Origin: Symbiodinium natans
Taxonomy: Eukaryota; Sar; Dinophyceae; Suessiales; Symbiodiniaceae
Direction of reading: 5' to 3'
NCBI GenBank assembly: GCA_905221605.1
Contig: CAJNDS010000400.1
Location: 1-37,500, forward strand
DNA: 37,500 bases
Below, piece after piece: positions 1 through 10,895 of this stretch (position 1 is its first letter; each line of letters starts with the position of its first letter). The notes beneath the pieces were generated by a model, which ran no database searches, was not told the origin of the DNA, and saw only the letters and a program-made list of their open reading frames with translations. The translations under genes were made by a program, and so were the position numbers.

Positions 1-568
1 CCGCACCCCTTCTAAACAGGCCCAACCCACCCCGAGTCCATTCAAAACATGGCCAAACCCACCCCAGTCCATTCAAAGCATGGTCAAACCCAGCCAAACC
101 CACCCCAAACCCACGCTGAAACCACCCCAAACCCACCCGCTATTCTCAGTCCCTTCAAAACATGGTCAAACCCACTCCAAACCCACGTGCACAACCCTGT
201 CGCTGGGGACGTCGCCCGTCCCCAAAATCTTCTTCTTCATTGGGCGCATGGCAACTGAAAATCCGGGCCTGCAACACGCTTAAATATCTTTGCTGTTCAA
301 AGCCCAAGCCTGCCAAAAAACTTTCATTCTGCAATGTCTAGCAAACGACTCTGCACAACCGCAGAAAACGTTGAGGCCACATTGGTCAACTCCCCAGAGC
401 TTGAAGCGTGACTCCTATCCACAGAAAACACCAACAAAGACCTGCAGCTCAACTGGCGGGCCAGCAGCATTGCCAGGACGAAGCCCAGATTATGGGGAAG
501 TCGGGCGGCCCCGCTTTCAGGGCCGCAAAACACAAGCAATTCTGGCTTCGCCAGGACGGGCCTCCACA

Positions 569-1467
569 GTTGCAGTTCTGCCTCACTGCAGCATTACAAA
601 GGCGAGCGTGCAGCTGCTTCGGACAAGCCCCCGCACGCTCAGCGCGACGCTGCCCAAAGTTACTAGAAAAAGGGCAGGCGCGATCGGGTTGCTTGCGCCC
701 ACAGGCTCAAATTCAAGGGCCAAAAAAGCGGGCCGTCTCGCGGCCCCAAAAATGGGGCCGCGAAATGGACCCAGCTCCCGCAGTACAGTTTGGAACTAGA
801 TTGGGGGGGTGAAACTGCGACCCCAAAATTGGGGCCGTTTGGCGGCCCCAGTTTTGGGGCCGCGAATTCTTCTATTTTTGGCGCTTTCCAGACTGCTACA
901 CTCAGGCGACTCTGGCCCACAGACAAGCACTCAACGTGGAAAGAGCAATTACTGAGAACCACGACCTCCGCAGGCAGCTTTCTTGTGGAAGTGATCAACA
1001 TGAGAGAAACTTGCACAGTTGCAGTTCTGCCTCACTGCAGCATTACAAAGGCGAGCGTGCAGCTGCTTCGGACAAGCCCCCGCACGCTCAGCGCGACGCT
1101 GCCCAAAGTTACTAGAAAAAGGGCAGGCGCGATCGGGTTGCTTGCGCCCACAGGCTCAAATTCAAGGGCCAAAAAAGCGGGCCGTCTCGCGGCCCCAAAA
1201 ATGGGGCCGCGAAATGGACCCAGCTCCCGCAGTACAATTTGGAACTAGATTGGGGGGGTGAAACTGTGACCCCAAAATTGGGGCCGTTTGGCGGCCCCAG
1301 TTTTGGGGCCGCGAATTCTTCTATTTTTGGCGCTTTCCAGACTGCTACACTCAGGCGACTCTGGCCCACAGACAAGCACTCAACGTGGAAAGAGCAATTA
1401 CTGAGAACCACGACCTCCGCAGGCAGCTTTCTTGTGGAAGTGATCAACATGAGAGAAACTTGCACAG
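569..1467. repeat. Internal ~449-bp direct duplication (monomer 1)
   Basis: Two adjacent copies (569-1017 and 1018-1467) both begin GTTGCAGTTCTGCCTCACTG and both end in ...ACTTGCACAG. The same pair occurs at 2789-3686, 4994-5873 and 7185-8081; only one copy is present at 9390-9839. Each subunit carries three GGCCCC-type palindromes. Confidence 0.88.
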
Positions 1468-1960
1468 GGGAGGCCCACACACCCGAAGCCAGAATTGCCT
1501 AGATTTTTCGACCCCAGATTTGGAGGTCACAGAATCACAGCTGCAAGCCTCACGCGCACACGGCCTTCTGCTTCTACTATATACACTTCCAGCTAATCGT
1601 CACGTGCTCTTCCCGCAACTCTACCCCTGCCCACTTACGCGGCGTCGCTAATCAAGATTAGAGGGGCACCAACTGTAGCTCTGGCGGAGTCGGCGTGACA
1701 AGCCTCGGCGGAGTCGGCGGAGTCCTCGCAAATTGCAATTAACCAATAGAGTGCCGTGGAGTCCTAGGTTTCCCGGAATAACAAAACAATGTTTTTTAAT
1801 TCGGGAACACAACGACTGTTCGCGGGCAGCTCGCCACCTTGGTCCGTTTTGTTAAGACTCTACGGGGGTGGAGGGCCTCCACCACGCAGCAGGAAAGTGA
1901 CCTTCGCTATGTTCTTAAGCAGGTTAAGCCGAGGCAGGAACTCGGTCTCCTAGCACTTGC

Positions 1961-4190
1961 TGTGGAAATCAAGCCCCCTTCCCAGCCTCTTCAAAACACA
2001 GTCAACCCCCCCTCACCCCAACCCTTTCAAAAGAGGTCACACCCAACCCAGCCCCTTCATAGCATGGTCAAACCCGCCCAAGCCCACCCCAAGCCCACCC
2101 GGAAGCTACCCTCAGCGCCTTCAAAACATGGTCAAACCCATCCCAGCCCCGTCAAAGCATGGTCAAAACCACCCCAAAGCCATCCCACCTTCAAAACACC
2201 GTCAAACCCACCCCACCCACCCGCACCCCTCCTAAACAGGCCCAACCCACCCCGAGTCCACAAAACACGGTCAAACCCACCCCAGTCCATTCAAAGCATG
2301 GTCAAACCCAGCCAAACCCACCCCAAACCCATGCTGAACCCACCCCAAACCCACCCGCTATTCTCAGTCCCTTCAAAACATGGTCAAACCCACTCCACAA
2401 ACCCACGTGCACAACCCTGTCGCTGGGGACGTCGCCCGTCCCCAAAATCTTCTTCTTCGTTGGGCGCATGGCAACTTAAAATCCGGGCCTGCAACACGCT
2501 TAAATATCTTTGCTGTTCAAAGCCCAAGCCTGCCAAAAAACTTTCATTCTGCAATGTCTAGCAAACGACTCTGCACAACCGCAGAAAACGTTGAGGCCAC
2601 ATTGGTCAACTCCCCAGAGCTTGAAGCGTGACTCCTATCCACAGAAAACACCAACAAAGACCTGCAGCTCAACTGGCGGGCCAGCAGCATTCCCAGGACG
2701 AAGCCCAAATTATGGGGAAGTCGGGCGGCCCCGCTTTCAGGGCCGCAAAACACAAGCAATTCTGGCTTCGCCAGGACGGGCCTCCACAGTTGCAGTTCTG
2801 CCTCACTGCAGCATTACAAAGGCGAGCGTGCAGCTGCTTCGGACAAGCCCCCGCACGCTCAGCGCGACGCTGCCCAAAGTTACTAGAAAAAGGGCAGGCG
2901 CGATCGGGTTGCTTGCGCCCACAGGCTCAAATTCAAGGGCCAAAAAAACGGGCCGTCTCGCGGCCCCAAAAATGGGGCCGCGAAATGGACCCAGCTCCCG
3001 CAGTACAATTTGGAACTAGATTGGGGGGTGAAACTGCGACCCCAAAATTGGGGCCGTTTGGCGGCCCCAGTTTTGGGGCCGCGAATTCTTCTATTTTTGG
3101 CGCTTTCCAGACTGCTACACTCAGGCGACTCTGGCCCACAGACAAGCACTCAACGTGGAAAGAGCAATTACTGAGAACCACGACCTCCGCAGGCAGCTTT
3201 CTTGTGGAAGTGATCAACATGAGAGAAACTTGCACAGTTGCAGTTCTGCCTCACTGCAGCATTACAAAGGCGAGCGTGCAGCTGCTTCGGACAAGCCCCC
3301 GCACGCTCAGCGCGACGCTGCCCAAAGTTACTAGAAAAAGGGCAGGCGCGATCGGGTTGCTTGCGCCCACAGGCTCAAATTCAAGGGCCAAAAAAGCGGG
3401 CCGTCTCGCGGCCCCAAAAATGGGGCCGCGAAATGGACCCAGCTCCCGCAGTACAATTTGGAACTAGATTGGGGGGGTGAAACTGCGACCCCAAAATTGG
3501 GGCCGTTTGGCGGCCCCAGTTTTGGGGCCGCGAATTCTTCTATTTTTGGCGCTTTCCAGACTGCTACACTCAGGCGACTCTGGCCCACAGACAAGCACTC
3601 AACGTGGAAAGAGCAATTACTGAGAACCACGACCTCCGCAGGCAGCTTTCTTGTGGAAGTGATCAACATGAGAGAAACTTGCACAGGGGAGGCCCACACA
3701 CCCGAAGCCAGAATTGCCTGGATTTTTCGACCCCAGATTTGGAGGTCACAGAATCACAGCTGCAAGCCTCACGCGCACACGGCCTTCTGCTTCTACTATG
3801 TTACTATACACTTTCAGCTAATAGTCACGTGCTCTTCCCGCAACTCTACCCCTGCCCACTTACGCAGCGTCGCTAATCAAGAGTAGAGGGGCACCAACTG
3901 TAGCTCTGGCGGAGTCGGCGTGACAAGCCTCGGCGGAGTCGGCGGAGTCCTCGCAAATTGCAATTAACCAATAAAGTGCCGTGGAGTCCTAGGTTTCCCG
4001 GAATAACAAAACAATGTTTTTTAATTCGGGAACACAACGACTCCGCCGTTCGCGGGCAGCTCGCCACCTTGGTCCGTTTTGTTAAGACTCTACGGGGGTG
4101 GAGGGCCTCCACCATGCAGCAGGAAAGTGACCTTCGCTATGTTCTCAAGCAGGTTAAGCCGAGGCAGGAACTCGGTCTCCTAGCACTTGC
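1961..4190. repeat. Satellite monomer 2 (2230 bp)
   Basis: This is a complete monomer from anchor to anchor. It contains the minisatellite (about 1976-2410), the duplicated subunits (2789-3236 and 3237-3686) and the foldback region (about 3900-4060). It serves as the reference copy for the array. Confidence 0.85.
1976..2410. repeat. C-rich minisatellite inside satellite monomers
   Basis: This block consists of degenerate units of the type TTCAAAACATGGTCAAACCC followed by ACCCCA runs, about 20-30 bp each. Equivalent blocks lie at 1-200, 4206-4620, 6365-6800 and 8590-9010. Unit number varies between monomers. It produces Pro/Thr/His-rich ORFs that have no other support. Confidence 0.8.
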
Positions 4191-6354
4191 TGTGGAAATC
4201 AAGCCCCCTTCCCAGCCTCTTCCAAACACAGTCAACCCCCCCTCACCCCAACCCTTTCAAAAGAGGTCACACCCAACCCAGCCCCTTCATAGCATGGTCA
4301 AACCCGCCCAAGCCCACCCCAAGCCCACCCGGAAGCTACCCTCATCCCAGCCCCGTCAAAGCATGGTCAAAACCACCCCAAAGCCATCCCACCTTCAAAA
4401 CACGGTCAAACCCACCCCCACCCACCCGCACCCCTTCTAAACAGGCCCAACCCACCCCGAGTCCATTCAAAACATGGCCAAACCCACCCCAGTCCATTCA
4501 AAGCATGGTCAAACCCAGCCAAACCCACCCCAAACCCACGCTGAACCCACCCCAAACCCACCCGCTATTCTCAGTCCCTTCAAAACATGGTCAAACCCAC
4601 TCCAAACCCACGTGCACAACCCTGTCGCTGGGGACGTCGCCCGTCCCCAAAATCTTCTTCTTCATTGGGCGCATGGCAACTTAAAATCCGGGCCTGCAAC
4701 ACGCTTAAATATCTTTGCTGTTCAAAGCCCAAGCCTGCCAAAAAACTTTCATTCTGCAATGTCTAGCAAACGACTCTGCACAACCGCAGAAAACGTTGAG
4801 GCCACATTGGTCAACTCCCCAGAGCTTGAAGCGTGACTCCTATCCACAGAAAACACCAACAAAGACCTGCAGCTCAACTGGCGGGCCAGCAGCATTGCCA
4901 GGACGAAGCCCAAATTATGGGGAAGTCGGGCGGCCCCGCTTTCAGGGCCGCAAAACACAAGCAATTCTGGCTTCGCCAGGACGGGCCTCCACAGTTGCAG
5001 TTCTGCCTCACTGCAGCATTACAAAGGCGAGCGTGCAGCTGCTTCGGACAAGCCCCCGCACGCTCAGCGCGACGCTGCCCAAAGTTACTAGAAAAAGGGC
5101 AGGCGCGATCGGGTTGCTTGCGCCCACAGGCTCAAATTCAAGGGCCAAAAAAGCGGGCCGTCTCGCGGCCCCAAAAATGGGGCCGCGAAATGGACCCAGC
5201 TCCCGCAGTACAATTTGGAACTAGATTGGGGGGGTGAAACTGCGACCCCAAAATTGGGGCCGTTTGGCGGCCCCAGTTTTGGGGCCGCGAATTCTTCTAT
5301 TTTTGGCGCTTTCCAGACTGCTACACTCAGGCGACTCTGGCCCACAGACAAGCACTCAACGTGGAAAGAGCAATTACTGAGAACCACGACCTCCGCAGGC
5401 AGCTTTCTTGTGGAAGTGATCAACATGAGAGAAACTTGCACAGTTGCAGTTCTGCCTCACTGCAGCATTACAAAGGCGAGCGTGCAGCTGCTTCGGACAA
5501 GCCCCCGCACGCTCAGCGCGACGCTGCCCAAAGTTACTAGAAAAAGGGCAGGCGCGATCGGGTTGCTTGCGCCCACAGGCTCAAATTCAAGGGCCAAAAA
5601 AGCGGGCCGTCTCGCGGCCCCAAAAATGGGGCCGCGAAATGGACCCAGCTCCCGCAGTAGGGGGTGAAACTGCGACCCCAAAATTGGGGCCGTTTGGCGG
5701 CCCCAGTTTTGGGGCCGCGAATTCTTCTATTTTTGGCGCTTTCCAGACTGCTACACTCAGGCGACTCTGGCCCACAGACAAGCACTCAACGTGGAAAGAG
5801 CAATTACTGAGAACCACGACCTCCGCAGGCAGCTTTCTTGTGGAAGTGATCAACATGAGAGAAACTTGCACAGGGGAGGCCCACACACCCGAAGCCAGAA
5901 TTGCCGAGGTCACAGAATCACAGCTGCAAGCCTCACGCGCACACGGCCTTCTGCTTCTACTATCTGATACACTTCCAGCTAATAGTCACGTGCTCTTCCC
6001 GCAACTCTACCCCTGCCCACTTACGCGGCGTCGCTAATCAAGATTAGAGGGGCACCTACTTCTGTAGCTCTGGCGGAGTCGGCGTGACAAGCCTCGGCGG
6101 AGTCGGCGGAGTCCTCGCAAATTGCAATTTACCAATAGAGTGCCGTGGAGTCCTAGGCTTCCCGGAATAACAAAACAATGTTTTTTAATTCGGGAACACA
6201 ACGACTCCGCCGTTCGCGGGCAGCTCGCCACCTTGGTCCGTTTTGCTAAGACTCTACGGGGGTGGAGGGCCTCCACCACGCAGCAGGAAAGTGACCTTCG
6301 CTATGTTCTCAAGCAGGTTAAGCCGAGGCAGGAACTCGGTCTCCTAGCACTTGC
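4191..6354. repeat. Satellite monomer 3 (2164 bp)
   Basis: This complete monomer is slightly shorter. It lacks part of the minisatellite near 4345, about 18 bp in the second subunit near 5660, and the segment between the GAATTGCC and GAGGTCACAG boxes near 5906. Confidence 0.85.
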
Positions 6355-8580
6355 TGTGGAAATCAAGCCCCCTTCCCAGCCTCTTCAAAACACAGTCAAC
6401 CCCCCCTCACCCCAACCCTTTCAAAAGAGGTCACACCCAACCCAGCCCCTTCATAGCATGGTCAAACCCGCCCAAGCCCACCCCAAGCCCACCCGAAAGC
6501 TACCCTCAGCGCCTTCAAAACATGGTCAAACCCATCCCAGCCCCGTCAAAGCATGGTCAAAACCACCCCAAAGCCATCCCACCTTCAAAACACGGTCAAA
6601 CCCACCCCACCCACCCGCACCCCTTCTAAACAGGTCCCAACCCACCCCGAGTCCATTCAAAACACGGTCAAACCCACCCCAGTCCATTCAAAGCATGGTC
6701 AAACCCAGCCAAACCCACCCCAAACCCACGCTGAACCCACCCCAAACCCACCCGCTATTCTCAGTCCCTTCAAAACATGGTCAAACCCACTCCAAACCCA
6801 CGTGCACAACCCTGTCGCTGGGGACGTCGCCCTTCCCCAAAATCTTCTTCTTCATTGGGCGCATGGCAACTTAAAATCCGGGCCTGCAACACGCTTAAAT
6901 ATCTTTGCTGTTCAAAGCCCAAGCCTGCCAAAAAAACTTTCATTCTGCAATGTCTAGCAAGCGACTCTGCACAACCTCAGAAAACGTTGAGGCCACGTTG
7001 GTCAACTCCCCAGAGCTTGAAGCGTGACTCCTATCCACAGAAAACACCAACAAAGACCTGCAGCTCAACTGGCGGGCCAGCAGCATTGCCAGGACGAAGC
7101 CCAAGTTACGGGGAAGTCGGGCGACCCCGCTTTCAGGGCCGCAAAACACAAGCAATTCTGGCTTCGCCAGGACGGGCCTCCACAGTTGCAGTTCTGCCTC
7201 ACTGCAGCATTACAAAGACAAGCGTGCAGCTGCTTCGGACAAGCCCCCGCACGCTCAGCGCGACGCTGCCCAAAGTTACTAGAAAAAGGGCAGGCGCGAT
7301 CCGGTTGCTTGCGCCCACAAGCTCAAATTCAAGGGCCAAAAAAACGGGCCGTCTCGCCCCAAAAATGGGGCCGCGAAATGGACCCAGCTCCCGCAATACA
7401 ATTTGGAACTAGATTGGGGGGGGTGAAACTGCGACCCCAAAATTGGGGCCGTTTGGCGGCCCCAAATTTGGGGCCGCGAATTCTTCTATTTTTGGCGCTT
7501 TCCAGACTGCTACACTCAGGCGACTCTGGCCCACAGACGAGCACTCAACGTGGAAAGAGCAATTACTGAGAACCACGACCTCCGCAGGCAGCTTTCTTGT
7601 GGAAGTGATCAACATGAGAGAAACTTGCACAGTTGCAGTTCTGCCTCACTGCAGCATTACAAAGACGAGCGTGCAGCTGCTTCGGACAAGCCCCCGCACG
7701 CTCAGCGCGACGCTGCCCAAAGTTACTAGAAAAAGGGCAGGCGCGATCCGGTTGCTTGCGCCCACAGGCTCAAATTCAAGGGCCAAAAAAACGGGCCGTC
7801 TCGCGGCCCCAAAAATGGGGCCGCGAAATGGACCCAGCTCCCGCAATACAATTTGGAACTAGATTGGGGGGGGTGAAACTGCGACCCCAAAATTGGGGCC
7901 GTTTGGCGGCCCCAAATTTGGGGCCGCGAATTCTTCTATTTTTGGGCTTTCCAGACTGCTACACTCAGGCGACTCTGGCCCACAGACAAGCACTCAACGT
8001 GGAAAGAGCAATTACTGAGAACCACGACCTCCGCAGGCAGCTTTCTTGTGGAAGTGATCAACATGAGAGAAACTTGCACAGGGGAGGCCCACACACACGA
8101 AGCCAGAATTGCCTAGATTTTTCGACCCCAGATTTGGAGGTCACAGAATCACAGCTGCAAGCCTCACGCGCACACTGCCTTCTGCTTCTACTATCTGACA
8201 CTTCCAGCGAATAGTCACGTGCTCTTCCCGCAACTCTACCCCTGCCCACTTACGCGGCGTCGCTAATCAAGATTAGAGGGGCACCTACTGTAGCTCTGGC
8301 GGAGTCGGCGTGACAAGCCTCGGCGGAGTCGGCGGAGTCCTCGCAAATTGCAATTTACCAATAGAGTGCCGTGGAGTCCTAGGTTTCCCGGAATAACAAA
8401 ACAATGTTTTTTAATTCGGGAACACAGCGACTCCGCCGTTCGCGGGCAGGCTCGCCACCTTGGTCCGTTTTGCTAAGACTCTACGGGGTGGAGGGCCTCC
8501 ATCACGCAGCAGGAAAGTGACCTTCGCTATGTTCTCAAGCAGGTTAAGCCGAGGCAGGAACTCGGTCTCCTAGCACTTGC
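6355..8580. repeat. Satellite monomer 4 (2226 bp)
   Basis: This complete monomer belongs to the second subfamily: it carries AAATTT at the centre of the GCGGCCCC palindrome and 'acgagcgtg/acaagcgtg' in the subunits. The subunits are at 7185-7631 and 7632-8081. Confidence 0.85.
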
Positions 8581-10339
8581 TGTGGAAATCAAGCCCCCTT
8601 CCCAGCCTCTTCAAAACACAGTCAAGCCCCCCCTCACCCCAACCCTTTCAAAAGAGGTCAAACCCAACCCAGCCCCTTCATAGCATGGTCAAACCCGCCC
8701 AAGCCCACCCCAAACCCACCCGAAAGCTACCCTCAGCGCCTTCCAGCCCCGTCAAAGCGTGGTCAAAACCACCCCAAAGCCATCCCACCTTCAAAACACG
8801 GTCAAACCCACCCCACCCACCCGCACCCCTTCTAAACAGGTCCAACCCACCCCGAGTCCTTTCAAAACACTGTCAAACCCACCCCAGTCCATTCCAAGCA
8901 TGGTCAAACTCAGCCAAACCCACCCCAAACCCACGCCGAACCCACCCCAAACCCACCCGCTATTCTCAGTCCCTTCAAAACATGGTCAAACCCACTCCAA
9001 ACCCACGTGCACAACCCTGTCGCTGGGGACGTCGCCCTTCCCCAAAATCTTCTTCTTCATTGGGCGCATGGCAACTCAAAATCCGGGCCTGCAACACGCT
9101 TAAATATCTTTGCTGTTCAAAGCCCAAGCCTGCCAAAAAAACTTTCATTCTGCAATGTCTAGCAAGCGACTCTGCACAACCTCAGAAAACGTTGAGGCCA
9201 CGTTGGTCAACTCCCCAGAGCTTGAAGCGTGACTCCTATCCACAGAAAACACCAACAAAGACCTGCAGCTCAACTGGCGGGCCAGCAGCATTGCCAGGAC
9301 GAAGTCCAAGTTACGGGGAAGTCCGGCGACCCCGCTTTCAGGGCCGCAAAACACAAGCAATTCTGGCTTCGCCAGGACGGGCCTCCACAGTTGCAGTTCT
9401 GCCTCACTGCAGCATACAAAGACAAGCGTGCAGCTGCTTCGGACAAGCCCCCGCATGCTCAGCGCGACGCTGCCCAAAGTTACTAGAAAAAGGGCAGGCG
9501 CGATCCGGTTGCTTGCGTCCACAAGCTCAAATTCAAGGGCCAAAAAAACGGGCCGTCTCGCGGCCCCAAAAATGGGGCCGCGAAATGGACCCAGCTCCCG
9601 CAATACAATTTGGAATTAGATTGGGGGGGGTGAAACTGCGACCCCAAAATTGGGGCCGTTTGGCGGCCCCAAATTTGGGGCCGCGAATTCTTCTATTTTT
9701 GGCGCTTTCCAGACTGCTACACTCAGGCGACTCTGGCCCACAGACGAGCACTCAACGTGGAAAGAGCAATTACTGAGAACCACGACCTCCGCAGGCAGCT
9801 TTCTTGTGGAAGTGATCAACATGAGAGAAACTTGCACAGGGGAGGCCCACACACACGAAGCCAGAATTGCCTAGATTTTTCGACCCCAGATTTGGAGGTC
9901 ACAGAATCACAGCTGCAAGCCTCACGCACACTGCCTTCTGCTTCTGCCATCTGACACACTTCCAGCGAATAGCCACGTGCTCTTCCCGCAACTCTACCCC
10001 TGCCCACTTACGCGGCGTCGCTAATCAAGATTAGAGGGGCACCAACTGTAGCTCTGGCGGAGTCGGCGTGACAAGCCTCGGCGGAGTCGGCGGAGTCCTC
10101 GCAAATTGCAATTTACCAATAGAGTGCCGTGGAGTCCTAGGCTTCCCGGAATAACAAAACAATGTTTTTTAAATTCGGGAACACAGCGACTCCGCCGTTC
10201 GCGGGCAGGCTCGCCACCTTGGTCCGTTTTGCTAAGACTCTACGGGGTGGAGGGCCTCCATCACGCAGCAGGAAAGTGACCTTCGCTATGTTCTCAAGCA
10301 GGTTAAGCCGATGCAGGAACTCGGTCTCCTAGCACTTGC
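8581..10339. repeat. Satellite monomer 5, single-subunit form (1759 bp)
   Basis: The sequence is closest to monomer 4, but only one copy of the ~449-bp subunit is present (9390-9839). That accounts for the ~450-bp shorter length. This is direct evidence that the internal duplication changes in copy number. Confidence 0.85.
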
Positions 10340-10530
10340 TGTGGAAATCAAGCCCCCTTCCCAGCCTCTTCAAAACACAGTCAAGGCCTCCCTCACCCCA
10401 ACGGTGACCTGGGGGGACGGCTTTTCTGAAGCGGAGCGTGTTGCAAGTGCCTGGCGAGCACCGTCGGCTGCAGCGTGAAGCCTTAAATATCTTTTGCTGT
10501 TCAAAGCCCAAGCCTTCCAAAAAAACTTTT
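10340..10530. repeat. Truncated terminal satellite monomer
   Basis: The monomer starts normally, leaves the consensus at about 10,395, then resumes with the box 'cttaaatatct...gctgttcaaagcccaagcc' at about 10,483-10,530 before the similarity ends. Most of the minisatellite is therefore missing and replaced by about 85 bp of other sequence. This is the edge of the array. Confidence 0.7.
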
Positions 10531-10629
10531 AAGAGTGTTCACAAAGCGGCTGCAGCGTGATGTTCAACAAGACCACGGAAAACTACGTGAACAATTTCAA
10601 GTACCCTGGACCAAAAACTGAGGGCCGGC
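10531..10629. other. Short unique spacer between satellite and LTR
   Basis: About 100 bp join the broken satellite edge to the 5' LTR. No gene or repeat was recognised. The last bases, GGCCGGC, precede the LTR. Confidence 0.5.
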
Positions 10630-10851
10630 TGTAGAAGTGACTGTGCACGTTTTTGCTTGCTTTAGGTGTAGTTGGGCAGGTCCCGAGAACTCCCACTGAC
10701 GTTTGAGTTTGTTTTGTGGCTGCGGAGAACACGTGGCAGAGCAGAGTTTTCACCTGTGTGTGAAGAGTTTCACTGACGAAGCCTCCGGCTTATGACTTTG
10801 GCTCAAGTCGTGAGAAAAGAGGGTTCAGCGCGCTGCTGCTGTGTTTTCACA
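10630..10851 (+). repeat. 5' LTR (222 bp)
   Basis: It begins TGTAGAAGTGACTGTGCACG and ends GTGTTTTCACA, so it has TG...CA termini. It is nearly identical to 27,382-27,604: the three substitutions are C/T, C/T and G/A, one of them in a CpG, plus one extra A in an A-run of the 3' copy. It contains TTTGGCTCAAG (10,797-10,807), identical to the last 11 nt of the dinoflagellate spliced leader, and a small AAGCC-TCC-GGCTT hairpin just before it. Confidence 0.9.
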
Positions 10852-10869
10852 TGGTAGCGGAGGCGTGTG
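10852..10869 (+). promoter_or_regulatory. Primer-binding site, initiator-Met-tRNA type
   Basis: Directly after the LTR the sequence reads TGGTAGCGGAGGCGTGTG. The first 12 nt match the complement of a typical initiator tRNA-Met 3' end (TGGTAGCAGAGG) with one difference, which would be a G-U pair. Ty1/copia elements commonly use initiator tRNA-Met as primer. Confidence 0.7.
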
Positions 10870-10895
10870 TAGCACGCTCGTAGAAACTAGAAGCC

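Larger units (their letters stand above)
1..10530. repeat. Tandem satellite array, ~2.2-kb monomers
   Basis: Near-identical monomers follow one another head to tail. Using the anchor TGTGGAAATCAAGCCCCC, copies begin at 1961, 4191, 6355, 8581 and 10,340, giving spacings of 2230, 2164, 2226 and 1759. The window opens inside a monomer. Each monomer has a C-rich minisatellite, a unique ~370-bp stretch, a ~449-bp segment normally present twice, and a GC-rich foldback region. Copies differ by scattered substitutions and small indels; monomers 4 and 5 share variants (for example AAATTT instead of AGTTTT in a palindrome), so they form a subfamily. ORFs across the array are shifted by these indels and have no recognisable domain, so the block is treated as non-coding. 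The function is unknown. Confidence 0.93.

Noticed and set aside
290-799. A ~169-codon ORF repeated in the satellite monomers (also 2510-3019 and 4715-5224), and longer ones such as 8577-9776
   Set aside because: They persist because the monomers are nearly identical. Monomers 4 and 5 shift the frame by indels, and there is no domain or good start context.
10852-10869. A tRNA gene fragment after the 5' LTR
   Set aside because: Only the tRNA 3'-end complement is present, exactly where a primer-binding site is expected; there is no cloverleaf.
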